Shown here: in pieces, positions 1 to 7,744 of the stretch
How the letters are laid out: each line of letters opens with the position of its first letter
Position numbering within the stretch: position 1 is the stretch's first letter
Source of the DNA: Flavobacteriales bacterium
GTDB taxonomy: Bacteria; Bacteroidota; Bacteroidia; JANQJC01
Assembly (NCBI GenBank): GCA_028281825.1
Contig: JANQJC010000105.1
Coordinates: forward strand, 62,001 to 126,000
Direction of reading: 5' to 3'
DNA: 64,000 nucleotides
Notes under the pieces: model-generated
Seen by the model: only the letters and a program-made list of their open reading frames with translations
Databases searched by the model: none
What the model was told of the DNA's origin: nothing
Made by a program: the position numbers and the translations under genes

Positions 1-58
1 CAGGTACACATGTGAAAATGCAGGCCACAAAAGCCAGCAAGTAATGCAAACGCAACAC
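1..58 (-). CDS. Partial exported protein at left edge (N-terminus only)
   Basis: Only about 19 codons fall in the window, so the product cannot be named. Read on the minus strand from a GTG at 58, the frame gives a short basic N-terminus followed by a hydrophobic run (MLRLHYLLAFVACIFTCVP), which looks like a signal peptide. An in-frame TAA lies just upstream, and no ATG is available in this frame. It sits about 70 nt downstream of the small His/Cys-rich exported protein on the same strand. In Bacteroidota such small proteins often precede a TonB-dependent receptor; that identity is inference from context only. An equally short TTG start at 55 is possible. Confidence 0.3.
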   Translation of the reverse strand, partial: MLRLHYLLAFVACIFTCVP

Positions 59-127
59 GTTTGTATCAATTAATAGTTAATAGATGGTAACCATAGGCAT
101 CAACTAAGCCTTGGTCGAAAGAAATTT

Positions 128-451
128 TCAGCTAGTATATATAGGTGGGCCCCGCAGGGAGGTAATACAAATCTCAACCCATTCAAGATTGTATTTAAAT
201 ATCTGTTCTAACTGAACATACTGTTGAGCAAACTCGATGAAACTACCTCCAGTGAAGTAAACGCTTATAACATAAAAATCAACCTCTAAACAGTGATTGT
301 GCAGCTCCTCAATATGGAAGTCGCAACAGGTGCGCTCAACATCTTCGGTGTGCTCGTGGTCGTGAAAAGATACTTGAAAAACTTCAGGCAGCAATAGCAC
401 AGCGAGTGCTATTGAAACGAAGAAAATTGATATTTGCCTGAATAATTTCAT
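128..451 (-). CDS. Small exported His/Cys-rich protein
   Basis: Unrecognised protein of about 107 residues. An N-terminal hydrophobic segment (about residues 5-25) looks like a signal peptide or anchor. A cluster rich in His, Glu and Cys follows (FHDHEHTEDVERTCCDFH), then a second HNHC, and the C-terminus ends in a RGPP-type tail. The cluster could bind a metal. As I recall, small Bacteroidota proteins of this layout are often encoded just before TonB receptors or metal-efflux genes, which would fit the signal-peptide fragment downstream; this is inference. The ORF track starts at a GTG at 454; I prefer the adjacent ATG at 451. A TACTTTTG box (464..457) lies 6 nt upstream, so the mRNA would have almost no leader. 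Confidence 0.6.
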   Translation of the reverse strand: MKLFRQISIFFVSIALAVLLLPEVFQVSFHDHEHTEDVERTCCDFHIEELHNHCLEVDFYVISVYFTGGSFIEFAQQYVQLEQIFKYNLEWVEICITSLRGPPIYTS

Positions 452-456
452 CACTA

Positions 457-464
457 CAAAAGTA
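457..464 (-). promoter_or_regulatory. -7 box (TACTTTTG) for the His/Cys-rich protein
   Basis: On the minus strand TACTTTTG matches the Bacteroidota -7 consensus TAnnTTTG. It ends 6 nt before the ATG at 451, implying a leaderless or near-leaderless transcript. It is divergent from the box at 515..522. Confidence 0.5.
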
Positions 465-514
465 CATAAACAATTTATTTCACATCAATAGCACCAAATT
501 GAATGTTTGTAATG

Positions 515-522
515 TACTTTTG
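515..522 (+). promoter_or_regulatory. -7 box (TACTTTTG) upstream of the tiny Lys/Cys peptide
   Basis: TACTTTTGC matches TAnnTTTG. A TTG lies upstream at 499-501, but only 13 nt away, short of the usual 19-23, so the -33 element is uncertain. Transcription would start near 527-530 and reach the GTG at 559. Confidence 0.4.
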
Positions 523-558
523 CGTCCATCATTTTTACACAACTATTACTATTGCCCA

Positions 559-648
559 GTGGCTAAAAAAAGCAAGAAGAAAAAGAAGGATAAGTGCTGC
601 AAGAGCTTCAAAAAGGGCAATATGTGCAAAAAATGCCCCAAAAGGTAG
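559..648 (+). CDS. 29-aa Lys/Cys-rich mini-protein
   Basis: Not in the ORF track, which lists a different frame here (503..688). From a GTG at 559 the frame reads VAKKSKKKKKDKCC, then KSFKKGNMCKKCPKR and TAG: 29 residues with about half lysine and four cysteines arranged as CC and CxxC. I recall similar tiny Lys/Cys-rich proteins annotated in other Bacteroidota, but no function is known to me. The CxxC and CC could bind zinc or another metal, and the Lys tract could contact nucleic acid. A promoter-like TACTTTTG lies 37 nt upstream. The start codon is GTG, and the frame is open upstream through a TTG at 520, so the exact start is uncertain. Confidence 0.45.
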   Translation: MAKKSKKKKKDKCCKSFKKGNMCKKCPKR

Positions 649-677
649 ACTGTTAAACGATTTTTCAACTGTATTAA

Positions 678-707
678 TTGAAAGTTAAGCAGACTATCTT
701 ACTTTTG
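678..707 (+). promoter_or_regulatory. Promoter for the M42 peptidase-MscS operon
   Basis: TTG (678-680), a 19-nt spacer, then TACTTTTG (700-707) followed by C. This is a full match to the Bacteroidota -33/-7 promoter, 25 nt upstream of the ATG at 733. Confidence 0.7.
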
Positions 708-732
708 CACTCCCGTCAAATAAAACCATCCT

Positions 733-1803
733 ATGAGAAAAGAGAGCAAAAAGTTTTTAGAAGAATATCTTAATAATGCTTCACCAACGGGCTTTGAAAC
801 CTCTGGCCAACAAATGTGGCTGAATTACATAAAACCCTATATAGATGAGTATTTTACAGACACCTACGGAACCGTAGTTGGTGTTATCAATCCAAAAGCC
901 GAATACAAAGTAGTGATAGAAGCTCACGCTGATGAGATTTCATGGTTTGTGAACTACATCACTGAGTCTGGGTACATCTATTTGAGGCGTAATGGTGGCT
1001 CTGACCATCAAATTGCCCCATCAAAAAGGGTTAACATACACACTAAAAAAGGAATAGTTAAAGGTGTATTCGGATGGCCCGCCATTCACGTGAGAGATGC
1101 TGCTAAAGAAGAAACTCCCTCCATGAAGAACATTTTTCTGGATGTAGGTTGCAACACAAAAGAAGAAGTTGAAAAGCTGGGTATTCATGTAGGTTCAGTA
1201 GCTACTTTTGAAGACGAGTTTATGGTGTTGAATGACCGCTATTATGTAGGCCGCGCCTTAGACAACAGGATAGGTGGTTTTATGATTGCAGAAATTGCCA
1301 GGATGCTGAAGGAGAAAAAGAAAAAACTTCCTTTCGGGCTTTACATCGTCAATTCAGTTCAGGAAGAGATTGGTTTACGCGGTGCTGAAATGATTTCAAG
1401 AAGGATTAAGCCCAACGTTGCTATCATTACCGATGTTTGCCATGATACCCAATCGCCGATGTATGACAAAAAATCAAATGGCGACTTGAGTGCCGGAAAG
1501 GGCCCGGTACTGACTTATGGCCCTGCAGTTCAAAACAACTTATTAAATATGGTTATTTCAGTTGCCGACAAAAAGAAAATCCCTTTCCAGAGGGCTTCAG
1601 CTTCAAGAGCCACCGGAACTGATACTGATGCTTTCGCCTATTCAGGTGAGGGTGTTGCTTCAGCGCTTATATCCTTGCCGCTAAAATACATGCACACCAC
1701 TGTTGAATCTGCGCATAAAGATGATGTGGATAATGTAATAAAGCTGATGTTTGAATTCGTATGCCAACTTAAAAATGGCCACGATTTCAGATATATTAAG
1801 TAA
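733..1803 (+). CDS. M42 family metallo-aminopeptidase
   Basis: Cytoplasmic dinuclear-metal aminopeptidase (glutamyl-aminopeptidase/FrvX/TET type) that removes N-terminal residues from peptides. At 356 aa it has full family length. The metal-ligand motifs can be read in order: H65/D67 in EAHADE, D177 in RALDNRIGG, the catalytic/ligand pair E211-E212 in QEEIGLRGA, D234 in ITDVCHD, and H321 in KYMHTTVE. The PDZ-like dimerisation insert lies between about 75 and 165. There is no signal peptide. It is followed after 20 nt by the MscS gene and probably shares its transcript. Substrate preference cannot be read from sequence. M42 proteins are sometimes annotated as endoglucanases or cellulases, which is a historical error. 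Confidence 0.93.
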   Translation: MRKESKKFLEEYLNNASPTGFETSGQQMWLNYIKPYIDEYFTDTYGTVVGVINPKAEYKVVIEAHADEISWFVNYITESGYIYLRRNGGSDHQIAPSKRVNIHTKKGIVKGVFGWPAIHVRDAAKEETPSMKNIFLDVGCNTKEEVEKLGIHVGSVATFEDEFMVLNDRYYVGRALDNRIGGFMIAEIARMLKEKKKKLPFGLYIVNSVQEEIGLRGAEMISRRIKPNVAIITDVCHDTQSPMYDKKSNGDLSAGKGPVLTYGPAVQNNLLNMVISVADKKKIPFQRASASRATGTDTDAFAYSGEGVASALISLPLKYMHTTVESAHKDDVDNVIKLMFEFVCQLKNGHDFRYIK

Positions 1804-1823
1804 TAGACTAAAACCAAACCAAA

Positions 1824-2882
1824 ATGACCGAATTTCTGGAAAAGCAATTTTATGGAAATACAGTTCAAGAGTGGACTGTTGCTCTTGGTATTATACTAGG
1901 CTCTGTAATACTTAGCAAAGTTGTTTATTGGATTTTTAGCCGTGTAGTTAAAAAGCTTACCCAAAAAACCAAGACCCGCCTGGACGACCTTATCATTGAT
2001 ATGGTTGAAGAACCTATCGCCTTTGCAATAATCATACTTGGTATATGGTATGGTTTTCATACTTTAACTTTCTCAGATTTTGTGCAAGTATGGCTGGAGA
2101 GGGTTTATTATTTGCTTATCATATTTAACGTAGCATGGTTAATCACCCGCCTGTTTGACGCCATATTGGAAGAATATCTCGTTCCAATGGCTGACAAGTC
2201 AGAGACGGATTTGGATGATGTTCTTCTACCTATTGTCCGAAAGGGGGTAAAAGCTACAGTTTGGGTAATTGCCGTAATCGTTGGACTTAATAATGCAGGC
2301 TATGATGTAGGCGCTTTGATAGCTGGACTTGGTATCGGTGGTTTAGCATTTGCCTTAGCAGCTCAAGACTCTGTTGCCAACCTGTTCGGTGGCTTTACCA
2401 TTTTTACTGACAAGCCTTTCACCATCAACGACAGGATTGTAATATCAGACATTGATGGAACAGTAAAAGAAATTGGCATTCGCTCTACCAGGATACAAAC
2501 CCTTGAAGGAAGAATTGTTACTATCCCAAACAAAACATTCTCTAATAGCCCTATTGAGAACATCTCTTCTGAGCCAAGCAGAAAGGTAGTTTTAAACCTA
2601 GGGCTCACCTATCAAATGAGTGATGAGCAAATGGAGCAAGGAATGAAAATACTACGCGATATTGCAGAACAACATAAGGATATCATTGAAGATAATGTAC
2701 TATTGTCATTCAACGCTTTTGGTGACTTTTCACTCAATATTCTTTTCATTTATTACATTAGGAAAAGCAGCGACATTCTGCAAACTCAAACCAAAATGAA
2801 TTTGGCTATTTACAAGTCATTCAATGAGGCTGGTTTGGATTTTGCTTATCCTACACAAACACTTTACAACTTCAAGGCCTAA
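1824..2882 (+). CDS. MscS family mechanosensitive ion channel
   Basis: Inner-membrane channel that opens under membrane tension and releases osmolytes on hypo-osmotic shock. The 352 residues show about four hydrophobic segments in the first 170. A Gly/Ala-rich pore helix follows (GALIAGLGIGGLAFALAAQD) and then the signature VANLFGGFTIFTDKPF. The beta domain (DRIVISDIDGTVKEIGIRSTRI) and the alpha/beta C-terminal vestibule complete the fold. The usual TM3 pattern of alternating Gly and Ala is intact. It lies 20 nt behind the M42 peptidase gene on the same strand, so co-transcription is likely without any implied functional link. Confidence 0.94.
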   Translation: MTEFLEKQFYGNTVQEWTVALGIILGSVILSKVVYWIFSRVVKKLTQKTKTRLDDLIIDMVEEPIAFAIIILGIWYGFHTLTFSDFVQVWLERVYYLLIIFNVAWLITRLFDAILEEYLVPMADKSETDLDDVLLPIVRKGVKATVWVIAVIVGLNNAGYDVGALIAGLGIGGLAFALAAQDSVANLFGGFTIFTDKPFTINDRIVISDIDGTVKEIGIRSTRIQTLEGRIVTIPNKTFSNSPIENISSEPSRKVVLNLGLTYQMSDEQMEQGMKILRDIAEQHKDIIEDNVLLSFNAFGDFSLNILFIYYIRKSSDILQTQTKMNLAIYKSFNEAGLDFAYPTQTLYNFKA

Positions 2883-2914
2883 TACTACTGGATAAACGGT
2901 AAATTTTGTTTCGC

Positions 2915-2948
2915 TTGTATGAAGTTAGATACAGACTTCTTAACTTTG
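2915..2948 (+). promoter_or_regulatory. Promoter for the first sterol-desaturase-type gene
   Basis: TTG (2915-2917), 23-nt spacer, TAACTTTG (2941-2948). The -7 box ends 17 nt before the ATG at 2965. Confidence 0.55.
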
Positions 2949-2964
2949 TATTAATATTGCTCCC

Positions 2965-3855
2965 ATGCTTGATTTTACTAAATACGGTGTTGACCCCACC
3001 ATATATGCGATTCCATTCTTCGTTGTCCTTATAGGGATAGAGCTATACCTTGAGAGTAAGGAAAAGCTAAATGCTTATTCTGATAAAAAAGATGGATGGG
3101 CAAGTATCGGTATGGGGCTTGGCTCAATTGTAGTTGGAATTGGCACTAAGATAGTGGGATTTGCTGTTATGTTTTGGATATATGACAACTTTGCCATTTT
3201 TGATATTCCTTATACGGCTTGGTGGTCATGGGTTTTATTGCTTTTCTTGGACGACTTTTCATTTTACTGGCACCATAGGCTCAGTCACGAGGTAAGAATA
3301 TTGTGGGCTGCACACGTTAATCACCATTCAGCACAATCTTATAACTTAGCGATAGCACTTCGCCAAAGCTGGACTGAGTTGTTGTACAAATATACCTTCT
3401 GGCTATGGCTACCCTTGTTAGGCTTCCATCCCTGGCAGGTAATGTTTATGATGGGTGTTAGCCTTATCTATCAGTTCTGGGTACACACTAAAGCTATAAA
3501 GAGGTTGGGCTTTTTGGAGCACTTCATGAACACACCTTCTCACCACAGGGTGCATCATGCTAGTAATGTAAAGTATTTGGATAGAAACCATGCCGGCATA
3601 TTCATTATTTGGGATAAATTGTTTGGCACGTTTCAGGAAGAACAGGAAGAACCAGTATATGGGCTTACCAAGAACATCCATACCTATAACTTATTCAAAA
3701 TTGCATTTCATGAATTTGGAGCATTGTGGCAAGATGTAAAGAAAGCACCTACCCTAAAAGCAAAATTGGGATATATTTTCATGCCTCCAGGCTGGAGCCA
3801 CGATGGTTCTACTAAAACAGCTGATGAATTAAGAAAAGAGCAGGGCTTGCTCTAG
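2965..3855 (+). CDS. Sterol desaturase / fatty acid hydroxylase family membrane protein
   Basis: Integral-membrane di-iron oxygenase of the fatty acid hydroxylase superfamily. The His clusters that hold the two irons are present: HHRLSHE (HxxxH), HVNHHS (HxxHH) and HHRVHH (HxxHH), with another His in DRNHAGIF. About five membrane spans surround them. The arrangement resembles the alkylglycerol monooxygenase/TMEM195 branch as I remember it, so an ether-lipid or sterol-like substrate is conceivable, but the substrate is not decided by sequence. Length 296 aa is normal. Its stop codon overlaps the convergent clpX stop in a shared CTAG. A second, shorter paralogue lies at 35753. Confidence 0.88.
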   Translation: MLDFTKYGVDPTIYAIPFFVVLIGIELYLESKEKLNAYSDKKDGWASIGMGLGSIVVGIGTKIVGFAVMFWIYDNFAIFDIPYTAWWSWVLLLFLDDFSFYWHHRLSHEVRILWAAHVNHHSAQSYNLAIALRQSWTELLYKYTFWLWLPLLGFHPWQVMFMMGVSLIYQFWVHTKAIKRLGFLEHFMNTPSHHRVHHASNVKYLDRNHAGIFIIWDKLFGTFQEEQEEPVYGLTKNIHTYNLFKIAFHEFGALWQDVKKAPTLKAKLGYIFMPPGWSHDGSTKTADELRKEQGLL

Positions 3856-5090
3856 GCCGCTTTCAACTTACTCATCTTACTCTTACTAAGTTTTTCGGTA
3901 GCGTATTCAAGCGTGATAGTAATTTCCTTCACCTCTTTTTGTGATGGCAAATCAAACATGGTATCCAATAGAATTGCCTCGCATATTGAACGCAACCCCC
4001 TTGCCCCTAGTTTGTATTCAATTGCCTTATCTACAATAAGCTCTAGTACTTCATGCTCAATCTTCAACTCAATATCATCCATACCAAACAGCTTAGTATA
4101 CTGCTTGATAAGCGCATTCTTAGGCTCACTCAAAATTCTAATCAGCGTTTCCTTATCCAATGGATTAAGGTAGCTAAGAACAGGTAAACGTCCAATAAGC
4201 TCCGGAATAAGGCCAAATTTCTTCAAATCCTGTGCGCTGATGTATTGTAGCAAGTTGTCTTTATCAATATCCTTGTTTCTATTGCTGGTGCTGTAACCAA
4301 TAGTTTGCGCCTGCACTCTATTAGCTATTAACTTATCAATACCATCAAAAGCACCACCACACACAAACAAGATATTTCTTGTATCAATCGGCACCATTTT
4401 CTGCTCTGGGTGCTTCCTGCCGCCTTGCGGTGGAACATTCACAACTGAACCTTCTAATAATTTAAGCAGGCCCTGCTGAACACCCTCTCCAGAAACATCT
4501 CTTGTTATAGAAGCATTATCTGACTTGCGGGCGATTTTATCCACTTCATCAATAAAAACTATGCCTCGCTCTGCAGCTGCTACATCATAGTCTGCCGCTT
4601 GAAGCAGCCTTGATAAGATACTCTCAACATCTTCACCTACATACCCAGCTTCTGTCAATACCGTTGCATCGGCAATACAAAATGGTACGTGAAGTAACTT
4701 AGCTATAGTTCTGGCTAGCAATGTCTTACCAGTTCCTGTTTCCCCTACCAATATGATGTTTGACTTTTCAATGTCAATATCATTCTCCTTCTTAGCAATC
4801 TTCTGGCTTAATCTCTTATAGTGGTTGTAAACAGCCACAGACAAAACCTTTTTAGCTTCATCCTGACCGATTACATACTCTTCCAAAAATTTCTTGATTT
4901 CGGCTGGCTTAAGCAAGTTCAGGTGAGAATAAGCTGACTGGCTTGCCTTGTTAGATAACTCCTCCCTAATAATGTATTGAGCCTGCTCGATACATTTATC
5001 GCAGATATGCCCGGTTATTCCAGCTATTAAAACAGCTGTATCCTGCTTATCCCTTCCGCAAAACGAACACTTTATGTTGTCTTTTGACAT
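3852..5090 (-). CDS. clpX: ATP-dependent Clp protease ATP-binding subunit ClpX
   Basis: Hexameric AAA+ unfoldase that recognises tagged or damaged proteins, unfolds them and feeds them to ClpP. The N-terminal zinc finger is C8, C11, C30, C33 (CSFCGRDK...CDKC). Walker A is GETGTGKT, the pore loop GYVG, Walker B IVFIDEVDK, and the RKH loop GGRKHPEQ. The ORF track begins 23 codons upstream at 5159. I choose the ATG at 5090 because family members start MxKxxxxCSFC and an AGGAG Shine-Dalgarno sits 7 nt before it; this gives 412 aa. It is last in the minus-strand run tig-clpP-lipoprotein-clpX, separated by 105 nt from the lipoprotein gene. Its stop overlaps the convergent desaturase stop. Confidence 0.97.
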   Translation of the reverse strand: MSKDNIKCSFCGRDKQDTAVLIAGITGHICDKCIEQAQYIIREELSNKASQSAYSHLNLLKPAEIKKFLEEYVIGQDEAKKVLSVAVYNHYKRLSQKIAKKENDIDIEKSNIILVGETGTGKTLLARTIAKLLHVPFCIADATVLTEAGYVGEDVESILSRLLQAADYDVAAAERGIVFIDEVDKIARKSDNASITRDVSGEGVQQGLLKLLEGSVVNVPPQGGRKHPEQKMVPIDTRNILFVCGGAFDGIDKLIANRVQAQTIGYSTSNRNKDIDKDNLLQYISAQDLKKFGLIPELIGRLPVLSYLNPLDKETLIRILSEPKNALIKQYTKLFGMDDIELKIEHEVLELIVDKAIEYKLGARGLRSICEAILLDTMFDLPSQKEVKEITITLEYATEKLSKSKMSKLKAA

Positions 5091-5195
5091 TGTGATGCTC
5101 CTCTGATATATAAAAATGCAATATATGAAAATATCCCTAACAAACGGGGTCATCCTCACATATCAACTAACTGTTCAGCCTGTTTAACTCTTATT

Positions 5196-5576
5196 TCACA
5201 GATTTGTTTCAACAAACGTTGCCGCATAGACTTTATTGCCCACTGCATGTTCCTCAACAATAGAACCGTCAATTGAAATACTAACGTAAACGCTGTCTGC
5301 TTCTAAAAGGGAAGTATCAGCACACGCAGTAGCATCTTTACATAACTGACTTTGTGCTGAAACCCTCACTACTTGTGCACTTTCAGTTGGATCAATTACT
5401 GCATCAAACGAGTAGGTCCAGTTTCCCTGTGCTTCAACCCTGGGCACAAATTCGTTGTCTTCTGCCCAATAGCTCACAAGGCAGTCATCACACTTTACAT
5501 TATATTCAACGGCTTTCTTCTCTTTGCACGAGGCAAACAAACTTACCACAATAAGAACTGAAGCTAACCTCTTCAT
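5196..5576 (-). CDS. Small lipoprotein of unknown function inside the clp operon
   Basis: A 126-aa protein with a lipoprotein signal peptide: a basic N-terminus, a hydrophobic core and lipobox LFASC (Cys about residue 17), followed by charged KEKK. The rest is hydrophilic and rich in beta-type sequence, with two Cys pairs (CDDC, and CKDATAC) that could form disulfides in the periplasm. I do not recognise a family. The gene starts 1 nt after the clpP stop (TAAAATG), a layout typical of translational coupling, and it separates clpP from clpX. The mature protein should sit on the periplasmic membrane, so it is unlikely to touch the cytoplasmic ClpXP directly. Confidence 0.8.
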   Translation of the reverse strand: MKRLASVLIVVSLFASCKEKKAVEYNVKCDDCLVSYWAEDNEFVPRVEAQGNWTYSFDAVIDPTESAQVVRVSAQSQLCKDATACADTSLLEADSVYVSISIDGSIVEEHAVGNKVYAATFVETNL

Positions 5577-5577
5577 T

Positions 5578-6249
5578 TTAGTCTTTCTTGTCCTTTCTCA
5601 TCAAAACTTCATCAATCATTCCATATTTCTTAGCTTCTTCCGCTATCATCCAGTAATCACGGTCACTATCTTCCTCTACCTTTTCAAATGATTGACCTGA
5701 ATGGCTTGAAATAATCTCGTAAAGTTCTTTTTTCAGTTTAAGAATTTCTCTTGCAGTAATCTCTATATCAGATGCCTGGCCTTGCGCACCGCCCAATGGT
5801 TGGTGTATCATTACTCTTGAATGCTTTAAGGCAGTTCTCTTTCCACTATGCCCGGCACACAATAGCACTGCAGCCATTGAAGCTGCAATACCAGTGCATA
5901 TTGTAGCTACATCTGGATTAATGTATTGCATGGTATCATAAATACCCAAGCCAGCATACACTGACCCTCCAGGTGAGTTGATGTATATCTGTATATCTTT
6001 TTTAGAGTCAGCAGACTCCATAAATAGCAACTGGGCTTGAATAACATTAGCAACTGTATCATCAATAGGCATCCCCAAAAAGATAATCCTATCCATCATC
6101 AAACGGGAGAAAACGTCCATCGCTACAACATTTAATGTACGTTCCTCAATAATATTCGGGGTCATAGCCTTCACATAATCATCATAAACCATGCTTGAAA
6201 TACCTCTGTGCTTTATCGCGTATTTTCTGAATTCTTTCTCGTCAAACAT
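5578..6249 (-). CDS. clpP: ATP-dependent Clp protease proteolytic subunit ClpP
   Basis: Serine peptidase that assembles as two heptameric rings and degrades proteins delivered by ClpX. The catalytic triad can be placed: Ser in GIAASMAAVLL, His in MIHQPLGG, and Asp in DSDRDYWM. The oxyanion segment NSPGGSVYAGLGIYD is intact. At 223 aa it is about 20-30 residues longer than E. coli mature ClpP, with an extended N-terminus as in other Bacteroidota. It lies 14 nt downstream of tig and 1 nt upstream of the lipoprotein gene. Co-transcription from the promoter before tig is likely. Confidence 0.97.
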   Translation of the reverse strand: MFDEKEFRKYAIKHRGISSMVYDDYVKAMTPNIIEERTLNVVAMDVFSRLMMDRIIFLGMPIDDTVANVIQAQLLFMESADSKKDIQIYINSPGGSVYAGLGIYDTMQYINPDVATICTGIAASMAAVLLCAGHSGKRTALKHSRVMIHQPLGGAQGQASDIEITAREILKLKKELYEIISSHSGQSFEKVEEDSDRDYWMIAEEAKKYGMIDEVLMRKDKKD

Positions 6250-6263
6250 ATCTTCTTCTTGTA

Positions 6264-7646
6264 TTATTTAAGGAATGAAAACAATCCTGATTTCTTATTG
6301 TTCGGTTCGGCTGCTAATTTATAAAATTCATCAGGAGAAACCGATTTGTCTGTAAGTGTAAAACTTTTCTTGAAAAGTTCGAATATTTTATCATCATAAA
6401 GTTTGTCACTTATCTTTCTCACTTCATCTTGCCTTCCCATAAAATTAGTGGTCAACTCTTCCAAAGTATTGTCATCAGGGGCAGGTAAACCATAATGTGC
6501 ATACTGCATAGAAATATTAGCTTTTATTTCAGCCTTTATTTCGTCCTGGTCAACTTTTAAATCATTGCTCTTGATAACTTCATTTTCTATCAATTGCCAA
6601 CGCAAACCGTCTGAGTACTTCTCGTAGTCCTCATTGATTTGCTCAGCGGTTAAGTTCTCATTTGTAGCAACCAACCATCTTTTCAAAAACTCATCAGGCA
6701 GCGATATTTTCAGGTCTTCCACCATCTTCAGTATCACGTCTGTCTTGAATTTGGTGTCACTCTCCTTTTCGTAATGCTTATCGTGGTCTTCCTTAATCTT
6801 AGCCCTGAGCTCTTCTTCAGTTTTCACATCACCTTGGGGGTAAAGCGTTTTAAAAAACTCCTCATTCAATTCAGCTGGTACAAGATGCTGCACTTTCTCA
6901 GTTGTAAATTGAAATTTGCTGGTTAGCATATCAGCTTGCTCCTTACTTATTCCAAGCATTGCAGCCATGTCAGCTGTATTGGCTGTAATTTCATTTGGAG
7001 CAAACGTGAACACATCACCCTTTTTAGAGCCAATCATTGATTTCTTGAGTTTCTCATCTACCACCATATCTATGGCGATACTTGATTGGTGTTTTATTCC
7101 CCCCTCTTTCACTGTACCATCTTCAGCCAGTTCAGAAAACTCTCCATAAATAAGGTCTTGCTCACCAGCCTTCTCCCCTTCTTCCAGTTTACCATATCGT
7201 TTTGCTATCCTTTCAATAGCCTCATCAATCTCTTTATCTGTCACCTCTATTTTGTAATAGGTGTATTTACCTTTCAAGTTCACTTTCACTTCAGGCAATA
7301 AACCCACATCGTAAGTAAACGTCATTTCTTTCGGGTCATCCCAATCAATATTATCTTCTTGTTTCTCGCTAGGCAATGGCTGACCTAATATGTTTAGTTT
7401 GTTCTCTTCGATAAACTTGTACAACTCATCAACCAGCAGCTTGTTTACTTCATCTACTAAAACTGACTTACCATACATTTTCTTGATTACCCCAAAAGGC
7501 ACTTTGCCAGGTCTAAACCCAGGCATCTGGGCTTTTTGTTTGTGCCCCTTTAGCACCTTCTCTACCCTCTCATTATAATCTTCAGGCTTAAGGTTTATCT
7601 TAATCTTTGAGTTAAGCTTATCTATTTTCTCTTCAACTATTTGCAT
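6264..7646 (-). CDS. tig: Trigger factor, ribosome-associated chaperone
   Basis: Binds next to the ribosome exit tunnel and shields nascent chains. The N-terminal domain carries the ribosome-binding signature GFRPGKVP at about residues 43-50. A diverged FKBP-like middle domain (about 150-240) and a long helical C-terminal chaperone domain follow. At 460 aa it is slightly longer than the E. coli protein (432), as usual for Bacteroidota. The FKBP region lacks obvious peptidyl-prolyl isomerase active-site conservation. It is the first gene of the minus-strand operon tig-clpP-lipoprotein-clpX. A TACTTTTG box about 80 nt upstream (7732..7725) is the likely promoter. Confidence 0.96.
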   Translation of the reverse strand: MQIVEEKIDKLNSKIKINLKPEDYNERVEKVLKGHKQKAQMPGFRPGKVPFGVIKKMYGKSVLVDEVNKLLVDELYKFIEENKLNILGQPLPSEKQEDNIDWDDPKEMTFTYDVGLLPEVKVNLKGKYTYYKIEVTDKEIDEAIERIAKRYGKLEEGEKAGEQDLIYGEFSELAEDGTVKEGGIKHQSSIAIDMVVDEKLKKSMIGSKKGDVFTFAPNEITANTADMAAMLGISKEQADMLTSKFQFTTEKVQHLVPAELNEEFFKTLYPQGDVKTEEELRAKIKEDHDKHYEKESDTKFKTDVILKMVEDLKISLPDEFLKRWLVATNENLTAEQINEDYEKYSDGLRWQLIENEVIKSNDLKVDQDEIKAEIKANISMQYAHYGLPAPDDNTLEELTTNFMGRQDEVRKISDKLYDDKIFELFKKSFTLTDKSVSPDEFYKLAAEPNNKKSGLFSFLK

Positions 7647-7724
7647 GATGATACCTGCTGTTATTTGCTGTTAATTTGAATGTTCACAATGCCAATGACA
7701 AATCATTGGCTGATTTTGCGGAGA

Positions 7725-7732
7725 CAAAAGTA
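7725..7732 (-). promoter_or_regulatory. -7 box (TACTTTTG) for tig-clpP-clpX
   Basis: TACTTTTG on the minus strand, preceded by TTAA. No TTG is seen at the expected -33 spacing. Readthrough from the tRNA-Leu gene upstream is the alternative source of transcripts. Confidence 0.45.
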
Positions 7733-7744
7733 TTAATTGATGAT

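Noticed and set aside
503-688. 61-aa plus-strand ORF
   Set aside because: It reads the Lys/Cys-rich peptide region in another frame, giving an Arg/Ala run, and begins upstream of the likely transcription start. The GTG frame at 559 is more coherent.
5091-5159. N-terminal extension of clpX in the ORF track
   Set aside because: The 23 extra codons are hydrophobic and unlike ClpX; AGGAG before the ATG at 5090 decides the start.
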